Assembly: GCF_002209565.1 (NCBI RefSeq)
Contig: NZ_NJIH01000010.1
Span: 248,001 to 312,000 of the forward strand
From: Candidimonas nitroreducens
GTDB lineage: Bacteria; Pseudomonadota; Gammaproteobacteria; Burkholderiales; Burkholderiaceae_B
Direction of reading: 5' to 3'
Length of the DNA: 64,000 nt
Part shown: positions 25,941 through 33,890 of the stretch, one piece after another
Numbering within the stretch: position 1 is the stretch's first letter
Layout of the letters: every line of letters begins with the position of its first letter
Translations under genes and position numbers: made by a program
Notes under the pieces: generated by a model
Database searches by the model: none
Seen by the model: the letters and a program-made list of their open reading frames with translations, nothing else
What the model was told of the DNA's origin: nothing

Positions 25941-26867
25941 TCAGGCCCGCGTACCTTGGCCAAACCCAGTCTGGCGCAGTTCCCGTAGCAGGCCTTCTTC
26001 CAGCTGTCTTGCCGCGCGCCCCAAACCCCGGTTCAAGGGCCAAACAATATCCAGCTGCAAGAACCCGGCGCATTCGATCGGCAATACACACAAACCGTGG
26101 CGCCGAGCATAAATGCTGCTCATGCTGTCAAGGATCGCCACGCCAAGTCCACGCTCTGCGAAGGCACAGGCGACGGAATACTGGCTGACTTCTATCTCCG
26201 GTACGAAAGGCAGGCGTGCGGCCTCGAACTGCCGTGCGGTCAGCGCGCCGATCTGCAGGTGGCGGCTCAGGGAAATATACGGAATGGACTCGAAATCGGC
26301 GAGTACCAGCGACGTGCGCGACGCAAGCGGATGATCGGGTCTCAGTACTGCGTGTATGGCCAGGCGCGCCAGCGTCTTCTGCCCGACGTTGGGCCAGGCC
26401 GCGGAACCGATAACGACACCGACGTCGATACGCTGATCCGCCGCCAGCCCGACTACACCCAAGGTCATATCAGTGCGTACCGCCACGCGAACTGCAGGGC
26501 TTTGCTGCTTGAGCCACGCAATAGCGCCCGGAAGCACACTTGCGCCAACAGCGGCGACGGCCCCTACTTCCAGCCCCTGCCGCGTGCGTACATACCCGCG
26601 CATACTGGCGGCCACACGCTCGGCATTGTCTAACGCCACCAACGCATTGACGATCTCGGGCAGCAATATGCGAGCCTCATCCGTCAACGCCAAACGCCGC
26701 TTTTCGCGCGTGAACAACGCAAACCCCAGCTTGCTTTCCAGCCCCTTCAACATGGCGCTCGCGGCCGGCTGCGACATATTCGTGGCTGCCGCAGCCAAGG
26801 TCACGGAGCCCGTACGGCCGACTGCTTCGAACAAAGACATTTCGCGCTTGTTCATTGGCACGCCCAT
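25941..26867 (-). CDS. LysR-family transcriptional regulator
   Basis: A 308-residue LysR regulator. The HTH is in MSLFEAVGRTGSVTLAAAAT with SQPAASAMLKGLESKLGFAL. The effector domain begins LEVGAVAAVGASVLPG. Start codons ATG 26867, GTG 26861 and ATG 26855 compete; GGAGGAG lies immediately upstream of the first, so the GTG has the best spacing. It diverges from the Bug gene at 27060. A 9-base perfect inverted repeat between them is the probable operator. It ends 14 bases from the convergent P1 peptidase stop. Confidence 0.88.
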   Translation of the reverse strand: MGVPMNKREMSLFEAVGRTGSVTLAAAATNMSQPAASAMLKGLESKLGFALFTREKRRLALTDEARILLPEIVNALVALDNAERVAASMRGYVRTRQGLEVGAVAAVGASVLPGAIAWLKQQSPAVRVAVRTDMTLGVVGLAADQRIDVGVVIGSAAWPNVGQKTLARLAIHAVLRPDHPLASRTSLVLADFESIPYISLSRHLQIGALTARQFEAARLPFVPEIEVSQYSVACAFAERGLGVAILDSMSSIYARRHGLCVLPIECAGFLQLDIVWPLNRGLGRAARQLEEGLLRELRQTGFGQGTRA

Positions 26868-26894
26868 TCTCCTCCGAATTACCTGCACCTCCAT

Positions 26895-26916
26895 TTCATA
26901 CATATTAATGTATGAA
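26895..26916. promoter_or_regulatory. Inverted repeat TTCATACAT-N4-ATGTATGAA (LysR operator candidate)
   Basis: Perfect 9-base arms around ATTA, in the AT-rich divergent region between the LysR gene (start 26867) and the Bug gene (start 27060). The arms contain LysR-style T-N11-A spacing. It lies 28 bases upstream of the regulator start, suiting autoregulation and activation of the Bug/amidohydrolase pair. Confidence 0.6.
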
Positions 26917-27059
26917 TACAGCCAACTAATATATTTGACCGTATTAAACGGCTTGCCAGATACTAACCATACGGATGCGCGCCGAAACATACCGCCCGCG
27001 GCTCTGCCCGACCAGGCCTTGCTGCGCGCCGCTACCAACCTCCAATATGGCGAAAAATC

Positions 27060-28043
27060 ATGAGTCAACACCTCAAGCTGTTTTCTCTTATTTTGTGCGG
27101 AGTGCTTGCCAGCACCCTGAGTGCATCCGGCAAAGCCGAGTCAGGCGAGGCCGCAGGCCCCATCCGCATCGTGATCGGCGCCCCGCCGGGGGGAGCTCCC
27201 GACACAGTGGCGCGCATCGTCGCCCAGCACATGCAAGTCGACGGGCGCGGCATCATTATCATGAACAAGAATGGTGCGGCTACCATGATCGCAGCGCAGT
27301 ATGTCGCCCATTCGCAGCCCGACGGAAATACCCTCTTGTTGGCGAGCCAGACTACAGTTGCTGTCGCCCCCGTCCTGCAAAACGTCACGAGGTTCGATCC
27401 CGTCAAAGACTTCACCGGCGTCGCCCTGATCGGCAGCGCCCCGCAGGTGCTGCTGGCCGGCCCCAAGCTGAAAGCCAATACGGTTCCGGAGTTGATTGCG
27501 CAGGCCAAGGCGGCGCCCGGCCACATCGACTTCTGCTCGGGGGGCGTTGGCACCTCACCCTACATGGCGGCGGTGCTCTTTGCCCAAATGGCCGACATCC
27601 AGCTCAACAGCATTCCTTACGCGGGCGAGCAAGCCTGCATCACCGAAATGCTGGCCGGACGCCTGCCCTTCATGTTTGCCAACGCATCCACGGCGCTGCG
27701 CCATCTCTCAGACAAACGCCTGCGGGCACTGGCCGTGACCAGTACCCAACCAGCCGCCTTCGCACCGGAACTGCCGACTGTCGCCGATGCCGGGCTCAAG
27801 GGCTACGAAGTGGCAACGTGGCTCGGCTTGCTGGCTCCGGCAGGAACCCCGCAGCAAGCCATCGATCGGATCAACGCAGAAGTCCGCCGCGTACTGCACC
27901 TGCCCGATGTGCGACAAAAGCTGGAGGCCCAAGGCTATGCATTGTCCGACGACAGCCCTGCCGCATTCACCCGCTACTACATGGCCGATCGCGAAAAATG
28001 GATCAAAGTAATCGAGAAAGCCGGCCTCAAGGGCGCCCATTGA
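27060..28043 (+). CDS. Bug/TctC-family periplasmic solute receptor
   Basis: A 327-residue Bug receptor. The signal peptide covers about 1-26 (HLKLFSLILCGVLASTLSASG). The mature part opens IRIVIGAPPGGAPDTVARIV rather than the usual PFAPGG, then HSQPDGNTLLLAS and SGGVGTSPYMAAVLFA. It ends with TWLGLLAPAGTPQQAIDRI. The unusual first loop and Cys residues at the pocket positions (FCSGG, EQACITE) suggest a ligand different from the other receptors here. It is followed by an amidohydrolase 55 bases downstream. Confidence 0.9.
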   Translation: MSQHLKLFSLILCGVLASTLSASGKAESGEAAGPIRIVIGAPPGGAPDTVARIVAQHMQVDGRGIIIMNKNGAATMIAAQYVAHSQPDGNTLLLASQTTVAVAPVLQNVTRFDPVKDFTGVALIGSAPQVLLAGPKLKANTVPELIAQAKAAPGHIDFCSGGVGTSPYMAAVLFAQMADIQLNSIPYAGEQACITEMLAGRLPFMFANASTALRHLSDKRLRALAVTSTQPAAFAPELPTVADAGLKGYEVATWLGLLAPAGTPQQAIDRINAEVRRVLHLPDVRQKLEAQGYALSDDSPAAFTRYYMADREKWIKVIEKAGLKGAH

Positions 28044-28098
28044 CCCACACCCTGCCCCACTCGACGGCACACCAGAGACACACCAGAGATTTACCGCA

Positions 28099-29052
28099 AT
28101 GAGCAACAACGACAGCAACATCGGCAGCACCGGCGACCGTACCGTTCTCGGCGTCACGCATAGCATCGTTCCCGCCGCCATTCCTCAGGGCGCCTGCGAT
28201 TGCCATGTACATATCTTCGGCCCTTACGACAAGTACCCTCTGGCCGCAAACCGCGTGTTCATGCCCAGTCCAGCCTCGGTCGACGACTTATTGGCATTGC
28301 ACGAGGCCTTGGGCATCGATCGGACGGTCATCATCCAGGCCAGCCCACAAGGAATCGACAACCGCTGCACCATCGACGCATTGAATCAATTAAATGCAGC
28401 CGGCCATGCCGCGCGCGGAGTCGCCGTCCCGGCATCGGACGCTAGTGCGGCGGAATTGCATGAACTGCACACGGCGGGCGTACGCGGAGCCCGCATCAAT
28501 CTGCAATCGTATGGTCAATGCGACCCAGAGGCGGGGCGCCAGGCTCTGGCGCGCACCGTGGCGCAAGTAGCCGATTTGGGCTGGCACATACAAATCTATA
28601 CCAATCTGGCCGTGATCGCTGCCATGGCCGATGCGCTGGCTCACTGCCCAATTCCCGTAGTCATCGACCACTACGCTCTCGCCAGCGCTGTGGCCGGCAC
28701 CGGACAGGCGGGGTTTGAAAATCTGCTGGAAATCGTTGCTGCCGGCAATGTGTACGTGAAGCTTTCCGCGCCTTACCGCCTGACCACGTGGAAGGATGGC
28801 CGCCCGCCCGAGGCAGCACGAGATATCGCCCGGGCGTTGATCGACACACGCCTGGATCGGATGTTGTGGGGTACCGACTGGCCACACACCGGGCCCTGGC
28901 CCGGCAAGCCGAGATCCGTCGACGCATGTGAACCGTTACACCCCATCGACGATGGCCGGCAACTGGCGGCTTTCCGCTCCTGGGTCAGCGCAACAGAAGC
29001 ACAGGCAATCCTGGTGGACAACCCCGCCCGCCTATACGACTTCAATTCTTAG
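28099..29052 (+). CDS. Amidohydrolase-2 family hydrolase (2-pyrone-4,6-dicarboxylate lactonase-like)
   Basis: A 317-residue TIM-barrel metal hydrolase. The metal-binding His pair is H36/H38 in ACDCHVHIFGP. RTVIIQASPQGIDN and GVRGARINLQSYGQ follow, then VVIDHYALA, and LWGTDWPHTGPWPG carries the catalytic Asp. Length and motifs fit the LigI-like group, which opens lactone rings of dicarboxylates in the cytoplasm. Its coupling with the upstream Bug receptor suggests that the imported acid or its lactone is hydrolysed. Exact substrate unproven. Confidence 0.85.
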   Translation: MSNNDSNIGSTGDRTVLGVTHSIVPAAIPQGACDCHVHIFGPYDKYPLAANRVFMPSPASVDDLLALHEALGIDRTVIIQASPQGIDNRCTIDALNQLNAAGHAARGVAVPASDASAAELHELHTAGVRGARINLQSYGQCDPEAGRQALARTVAQVADLGWHIQIYTNLAVIAAMADALAHCPIPVVIDHYALASAVAGTGQAGFENLLEIVAAGNVYVKLSAPYRLTTWKDGRPPEAARDIARALIDTRLDRMLWGTDWPHTGPWPGKPRSVDACEPLHPIDDGRQLAAFRSWVSATEAQAILVDNPARLYDFNS

Positions 29053-29221
29053 TGTGGGGGCTTAGGACACCCTCATTGCGCCCATTGCCGCAAGACACCG
29101 AAGTTGCCACGATACGGCGCTCGACGGCGAAGCGCCGGCGCTCCCGCTATCTCGGGCATCTTAAAACTGTCATGTTTGCCCCCTACGATACGCGCTGATT
29201 TCATAGCCACACGGAGCAACC

Positions 29222-31183
29222 ATGCCGGATCAGTCCCTACTACCGCGCCGCAAAGCGCTGAAACTTCTTGCGGGCGCGCCTATGCTGCCCCTTACCCTGG
29301 GCGCCTCTAGCCTGTTGGCGAAACCCGGCACGGCAAACGCCGCCGGCGCAAAAGCCGGCTACGTCGCGGCGCAGTTCATCGGCATGCCCGCCCCCACGCT
29401 GGACGATCCGGCGGCCATGGCCACGACATCGGTCGGCTCGACGCTCAGAGTCCGCTACAGCGACGGCGGCACGCGGGACGTGAAACTGGCCTACACGCCC
29501 TTCTTCAAGACCGGCGATATGGTGGCGGACGGCAAAGGCGGCCGGATCCTGGCGGGCGGCTACCTGGACATCAACGCTCAGCCCATCATCGACAAGTCGG
29601 TTCCGGGCAAAGAACGCCCGTTTTTTTCAGACTGCCCCGACGGCACGTCGCTGCTGACTGTCGAAAATGCCAGAATCGAGGGCATAAAAGGCAAGCCGGT
29701 ATTCGCCGTCGTCCAGTTCGAATACCTGAGCCGGAACCAGAAAGGCGACGATATGTACGGCACCATGCCTTCGCCGGTCGCTATTCTGACGCTGGATCAG
29801 GATCCGGCCACCGGCCACCTGAGCCTGGTGCAATACAGAACCGTGGATACCTCGGGCGCACACGGACTGTGGATTACCTGTGGCGCCAGCCTGTCGCCCT
29901 GGAACACGCACTTGTCCAGCGAAGAATATGAGCCCGACGCGCTGAGCATCGACCACGACAAGCCATTTCGCGCATTCAGCCAGAACTTGTATGGAGATTC
30001 GGCCAAGGCCAATCCCTACCATTACGGCCATCTGCCGGAAGTCACCGTACATCCTGACGGCTCGGGCACGCTCAAAAAGCACTATTGCCTGGGCCGCATC
30101 TCGCATGAACTGATTCAGGTCATGCCGGACAAGCGCACGGCGCTGATGGGAGACGACGCCACCAACGGCGGCCTGTTCATGTTCATCGCCGACAAGCCGG
30201 CCGACCTTTCCGCCGGCACGCTTTACGCCGCCCAGTGGCACCAGACCAGCGGCGAGGGCCCCGGTTCAGCCGATTTGAGCTGGATCCGGCTGGGCCATGC
30301 CACGAGCGCCGAAATAGAAGCTCTGGCGGATCGCCTGAAAATCGCCGACATCGCCGACGTGCGTACCAAAGATCCGCAGGATGCCAGTTTCACCAAAATC
30401 CCCTTTTCGGGGAAAACCAACTGGATCAAGCTGAAACCTGGCATGGAAAAAGCCGCGGCCTTCCTGGAAACCCATCGATACGCCGCATTGAAGGGCGCCA
30501 GCATGGGCTTTACGAAAATGGAAGGCACGACCGTCAATGCGCACGACAAAATCGCCTATTCCGCCATGTCGTACATCACTGCCTCGATGCTGAACGGATC
30601 GGGCGGCATCAAGGTGCAGGGGCCCGAAGCCGGAGCCGTCTATGCGCTGAATCTGAAGGGTGGCCAGAAAGACGCCGGCGGCCAGCCCATCGCCAGCGAG
30701 TGGGTGCCCGTGGATATGGCGGCCCCCGCCGCATTGATCGGAAAAATGCTGCAAGCGCCGGACGCCTTGGGCAATCTGGCCGACCCCGACAGAATCGCCA
30801 ACCCCGACAACATCAAGTTTTCAGAAAAGCTGCGCACCCTGTTCATCGGCGAGGACACCAGCCTGCACGTCAACAATTTCCTGTGGGCCTATAACGTGGA
30901 TACCCGCCAGCTGGCGCGCGTGCTGTCCACGCCGGCCGGCGCGGAGGCCACCGGCCTGCATGCCGTGGATGAAATCAACGGCTGGACTTACATAATGAGC
31001 AATTTCCAGCACGCCGGCGACTGGAAGCTGAAAAAGGACAAAGAAAGCGGCAAGATCAAGGGCGGGCTGCATGCCGTGGTGTACGAGAAGCTCGACCCCC
31101 TGATCGATGCAAACTATCGGGACAAGTTCGCCGCTTCGGTGGGCTACCTGACGGGAGTCTCCTTGGCGGGGAAGCCAGCCTGA
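29222..31183 (+). CDS. PhoX-family (DUF839) alkaline phosphatase-like protein, Tat-exported
   Basis: A 653-residue PhoX-type protein. These are Tat-exported, Ca/Fe-dependent phosphatases of the periplasm. The leader has PRRKALKLLAG (a twin-arginine type motif) and a hydrophobic core ending near ANAAGA. Family blocks include HGLWITCGASLSPWNTHLSSEEYEPDA (given in part), YHYGHLPEVTVHPDGSGTL, YCLGRISHELIQVMPD, and TLFIGEDTSLHVNNFLWAYN with metal-ligand Glu. CGGAG stands six bases before the ATG. A single CTGTCAT at 29167-29173 matches one half of a Pho box but has no proper second half. Substrate likely phosphomonoesters. Confidence 0.85.
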   Translation: MPDQSLLPRRKALKLLAGAPMLPLTLGASSLLAKPGTANAAGAKAGYVAAQFIGMPAPTLDDPAAMATTSVGSTLRVRYSDGGTRDVKLAYTPFFKTGDMVADGKGGRILAGGYLDINAQPIIDKSVPGKERPFFSDCPDGTSLLTVENARIEGIKGKPVFAVVQFEYLSRNQKGDDMYGTMPSPVAILTLDQDPATGHLSLVQYRTVDTSGAHGLWITCGASLSPWNTHLSSEEYEPDALSIDHDKPFRAFSQNLYGDSAKANPYHYGHLPEVTVHPDGSGTLKKHYCLGRISHELIQVMPDKRTALMGDDATNGGLFMFIADKPADLSAGTLYAAQWHQTSGEGPGSADLSWIRLGHATSAEIEALADRLKIADIADVRTKDPQDASFTKIPFSGKTNWIKLKPGMEKAAAFLETHRYAALKGASMGFTKMEGTTVNAHDKIAYSAMSYITASMLNGSGGIKVQGPEAGAVYALNLKGGQKDAGGQPIASEWVPVDMAAPAALIGKMLQAPDALGNLADPDRIANPDNIKFSEKLRTLFIGEDTSLHVNNFLWAYNVDTRQLARVLSTPAGAEATGLHAVDEINGWTYIMSNFQHAGDWKLKKDKESGKIKGGLHAVVYEKLDPLIDANYRDKFAASVGYLTGVSLAGKPA

Positions 31184-31221
31184 GCAGAAACGGCTTTCTG
31201 CGATCCGCAGGGGTTGCGGAT
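31184..31221. terminator. Two adjacent hairpins after the PhoX-like gene
   Basis: Directly after the TGA are GCAGAAA-CGGC-TTTCTGC (31184-31201) and, one base later, ATCCGCA-N5-TGCGGAT (31203-31221). Both have perfect 7-base arms. They sit between two convergent genes. There is no long U-tract, so a Rho-independent terminator is possible but not classical; mRNA end protection is an alternative. Confidence 0.5.
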
Positions 31222-31295
31222 GCTAGCGGCGAACCCCGTTGGCAAGTATTCACGAGGTGGCCGCCGCCACGCCTGCATCGGCGTCGGCAAGTTCG

Positions 31296-31721
31296 CTATT
31301 TCGCGAAAAGCTGGCCCATGTCCTTGAACGCCTTGAACTCCAGGGCGTTGCCACAAGGGTCGAGCAGGAACATGGTGGCCTGCTCGCCCACCTGGCCCTT
31401 GAAACGGACATAGGGTTCGATCACGAACTTGGTGCCGAACGACTTCAGGCGCTCGGCCAGGGCTTCCCATTGCGTCCATTGCAGCACGATGCCGAAATGC
31501 GGCACCGGCACCTCGTGGCCATCGACGGGATTGGTGTGGGCGTGATCCTGCGAGGCCGTCTTGGGATGCTCGTGGATCACCAACTGGTGGCCATAGAAAT
31601 CGAAATCCACCCACTGGGTGCTGGAACGGCCCTCTTCCAGGCCAAACACTTCGCCATAGAAGCGCCGGGCGGCAGCAAGATCGTAAACGGGGATGGCAAG
31701 ATGGAACGGGGACAGGCTCAT
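31296..31721 (-). CDS. VOC-family (glyoxalase/bleomycin resistance/dioxygenase fold) protein
   Basis: A 141-residue vicinal-oxygen-chelate protein with the two beta-alpha-beta-beta-beta modules. Probable metal ligands are His7 (SPFHLAIPV), the His in PVPHFGIVL and Glu in [10 protein letters not shown]. The [10 protein letters not shown] end motif is typical. The longer frame to 31859 is not used because the conserved domain begins at MSLSPFHL and the extra part is low-complexity. Convergent with the PhoX-like gene. It may be a small dioxygenase or lyase; the substrate cannot be assigned. Confidence 0.82.
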   Translation of the reverse strand: MSLSPFHLAIPVYDLAAARRFYGEVFGLEEGRSSTQWVDFDFYGHQLVIHEHPKTASQDHAHTNPVDGHEVPVPHFGIVLQWTQWEALAERLKSFGTKFVIEPYVRFKGQVGEQATMFLLDPCGNALEFKAFKDMGQLFAK

Positions 31722-32122
31722 GCTGGACTCTGGGGTTGAGGATAGGCTGGGGTTAAGGATGGAGTTCGGAAATGCAAGGATTGTATCCGGGAGGCGAATC
31801 GTGCCGCGGCGAGGCCGGCGGGCCGCTGCAGGGCCCATGGGCCGGACGGGAAGGATCACCGCTTCCTGGGCAACTCTTGCAGTCGCCCGCCATCATAAAG
31901 CCGGCGACAAAATAATAAAATCAATATATATTTCTATAAAGCACAAATTTAATTGATGAGTCGACGAATTAATGAACCGATGAATCGATAAGCCGATGAG
32001 AAATCGAGAGATCGGTGAATTGACGCGTCGACGAATCGAAGTGCCGACGAACCGAAGTGCCGACGAATTGACGTGTCGACCAGTCGATGAATCGATGCAC
32101 CGATGAATTTTGTGATGGCTGA
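31722..32122. other. Intergenic region, AT-rich then repeat-bearing
   Basis: About 400 bases lie between the VOC gene and the divergent LysR gene. 31900-31960 is strongly AT-rich (probable promoter area). It is followed by the 16-base tandem repeat array described separately. Open frames crossing it only translate the repeat. Confidence 0.6.
31962..32108. repeat. Imperfect 16-bp tandem repeat (about nine units)
   Basis: Units start at 31962, 31978, 31994, 32013, 32029, 32045, 32061, 32077 and 32093, every 16 bases except one 3-base insertion after the third. Typical units are CGACGAATCGAAGTGC, CGACGAACCGAAGTGC and CGATGAATCGATAAGC. Each begins CGAYGAA or close to it, and an 8-base sub-period (CGATGAAT) is visible. 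The array ends 14 bases before the LysR start codon, so it lies in the leader or promoter. Confidence 0.85.
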
Positions 32123-32992
32123 ATGATCCGCGAGCTCAAGACCTTCATCGCCGTCGCCCAGGAAGGCAGCTTTGCCGCGGCAGGCAACAAGATCGGGCTG
32201 ACGCAGTCGGCGGTCAGCGCGCAAATGCAGCGGCTGGAAAACGAGCTGGGCCTGGCGCTGTTCGAGCGCGCCGGCAGATCCGCGCGTATCAGCACAGCGG
32301 GCCGACAAGTCCTGGAACAGGCTCAGGAGCTCGTCCGCCTCTACAGCCATCTTGGTTCGGCACAGGCCGGCACCACGCCCGGAGGCCTGGTGACCCTGGG
32401 TGCCATCGCTTCGGTGCAGCGCTCGCTGGTGCCTGATGCGCTGGCACGCTTCTACCGGCGCTACCCAGGCTGCCGCACACGCATCGTTCCGGGCCTGTCC
32501 ATCGAGCTGGTGAACCTGGTCGATGCGGGCGAAATCGACATGGCCGCGATCATCCGGCCGCCATTCTCGCTGCAAAGCGACCTGCAGTGCACGGTGCTGG
32601 CGCGCGAGCCGTTTCGCCTGATCACACCGCGCGGCGTGCCGGGCAGCGACTGGGCCGAGCTGCTGGCCAGCCAGCCTTTCATCCGCTACGAGCGCACATC
32701 CTTCGGCGGCCGGCAGGTCGACCGCTTCCTGCGCGGCATGCACCTCACGCCGCACGAGCTATGCGAAGCCGACGAGCTGGAAACCATCGTCAAGCTGGTC
32801 GCCAACGGCGTAGGCATCGCGCTGCTGCCGCAAACCGCGGCCTTCCGGCGCTGGCCCGCCGGAGTCAGGGCCATCGACCTCGCGCAACATACCTTCCACA
32901 GGGATATCGTGCTGGTGCACCGGGCCGAGCAAACCCTGGCCGAGCCCGCCCTTGCCCTGGTGCAACTGCTGGAGCGCCAGGCTGCCCGATGA
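32123..32992 (+). CDS. LysR-family transcriptional regulator
   Basis: A 289-residue LysR regulator. The HTH is MIRELKTFIAVAQEGSFAAA with SQSAVSAQM-type continuation LTQSAVSAQMQRLENELGLA. The effector domain begins GLVTLGAIASVQRSLVPDAL, and GVGIALLPQTAAFRRWP is near the C-terminus. ATG 32123 is forced because TGA precedes it directly in frame. No clear ribosome binding site is present; the upstream 16-base repeat occupies the leader. Convergent with the GntR gene (three bases between stops). Possible targets are the divergent VOC gene and its own promoter. Confidence 0.88.
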   Translation: MIRELKTFIAVAQEGSFAAAGNKIGLTQSAVSAQMQRLENELGLALFERAGRSARISTAGRQVLEQAQELVRLYSHLGSAQAGTTPGGLVTLGAIASVQRSLVPDALARFYRRYPGCRTRIVPGLSIELVNLVDAGEIDMAAIIRPPFSLQSDLQCTVLAREPFRLITPRGVPGSDWAELLASQPFIRYERTSFGGRQVDRFLRGMHLTPHELCEADELETIVKLVANGVGIALLPQTAAFRRWPAGVRAIDLAQHTFHRDIVLVHRAEQTLAEPALALVQLLERQAAR

Positions 32993-32995
32993 AGG

Positions 32996-33721
32996 CTATA
33001 GCCGCACGAGCCTGAGCCCCGTATCGCCGGGCTCGCCGAGCGTGCGCCCCGCAAGCCCCTCCAGGGCAGCCTTGGCGGCATTCTCGACATGCAGCCGGCA
33101 TGCCCGTTCGGCGCCATCCGCATCGCCGCGGCGGATGGCGTCGAACAAGGCCTCGAATTCACGCAAGGATTCGGCCGAACGCGACGGCTGGGCCAGGGAC
33201 GCGGCACGCAATTGCGAAACGCGTACATGAATGCTCTTCAGCGGGGGGCCGAGCAAAGGGCTCGCCGCGCCTTTCAGCAGCGCGTCATAGAAGGCTCTTT
33301 TGCTGTCGTATATCTTGTCCGGCTCGCCGCTCTTGTACGCGCCGCGCAGGGCGGCGAATGCGGCCGTCAGGGCTTCGACCTCTTGCGGGCCGGCCCGCGA
33401 TACGAACAACCTGACCGCCAGCGATTCCAGAGCGCCCCTCAATTCAAAGGTCGAGCGCGCCAGGTCGGGATCTATGCGAGACACGATAATGCCCCGGTTG
33501 GGTATCGAAGTGACCAGCCCCTCGCTTTCCAGTTCGCGCAAAGCCTCCCGCAAAGAGCTGCGCGACACGCCCGTCGACTCGCACAGAGCCCGCTCGCGCA
33601 GGCGCTCGCCCGGCACGAAATGACCGCGCGCAATGGCTTCCCGCAGCCGGGCAACAAGCCTTTCGCGCAAACTGGGAGACGAAGTGACTTTCAGCGAATA
33701 ATTCAAGATCAGAGCCTCCAT
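32996..33721 (-). CDS. GntR-family regulator, FCD (FadR-like C-terminal) subfamily
   Basis: A 241-residue GntR/FCD regulator. The winged helix covers about 15-80 (SLRERLVARLREAIARGHFV, ALCESTGVSRSSLREALREL). The all-helical FCD domain follows (STFELRGALESLAVRLFV). The conserved C-terminal metal/effector histidine is in CRLHVENA. ATG 33721 gives the normal length; a longer frame to 33799 adds 26 residues unlike the family. It diverges from a Bug - alpha/beta hydrolase pair, and a perfect TTGTC-N-GACAA-type operator lies between them. Confidence 0.88.
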   Translation of the reverse strand: MEALILNYSLKVTSSPSLRERLVARLREAIARGHFVPGERLRERALCESTGVSRSSLREALRELESEGLVTSIPNRGIIVSRIDPDLARSTFELRGALESLAVRLFVSRAGPQEVEALTAAFAALRGAYKSGEPDKIYDSKRAFYDALLKGAASPLLGPPLKSIHVRVSQLRAASLAQPSRSAESLREFEALFDAIRRGDADGAERACRLHVENAAKAALEGLAGRTLGEPGDTGLRLVRL

Positions 33722-33851
33722 CTGGCCGGCGCCCCTTTTCGTCGAATCATTGTGCAGCAGGGCTACGGGAACGGCGCCTTCGAAAATCAGGTCATGCACA
33801 CGAGCCTTACGGCTCAGGCACGTCCAAGCTTATTGCGTTGGCTTCGATCAT

Positions 33852-33872
33852 ATCATATGATTGTCGGACAAT
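33852..33872. promoter_or_regulatory. GntR/FCD-type operator: ATCATATGAT overlapping ATTGTC-G-GACAAT
   Basis: Two perfect palindromes share an end: ATCATATGAT (33852-33861) and ATTGTCGGACAAT (33860-33872). The second has the T-G-T-C-N-G-A-C-A form typical of FCD-GntR sites. It lies 19 bases before the Bug ATG, at or just after its promoter, and upstream of the gntR start. This fits repression of the Bug/hydrolase pair plus autoregulation. Confidence 0.65.
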
Positions 33873-33890
33873 ATGCCAATGGAGACCTCC

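Noticed and set aside
29167-29173. Pho box upstream of the PhoX-like gene
   Set aside because: One CTGTCAT half-site is present, but the positions 11 bases either side do not match a second half.
31962-32108. The tandem repeat as a CRISPR array
   Set aside because: The units are 16 bases and contiguous, with no spacers, no leader and no cas genes.
31949-32755. A 268-codon minus-strand frame covering the tandem repeat
   Set aside because: It opposes a good LysR gene, and its C-terminal part is only the translated 16-base repeat.
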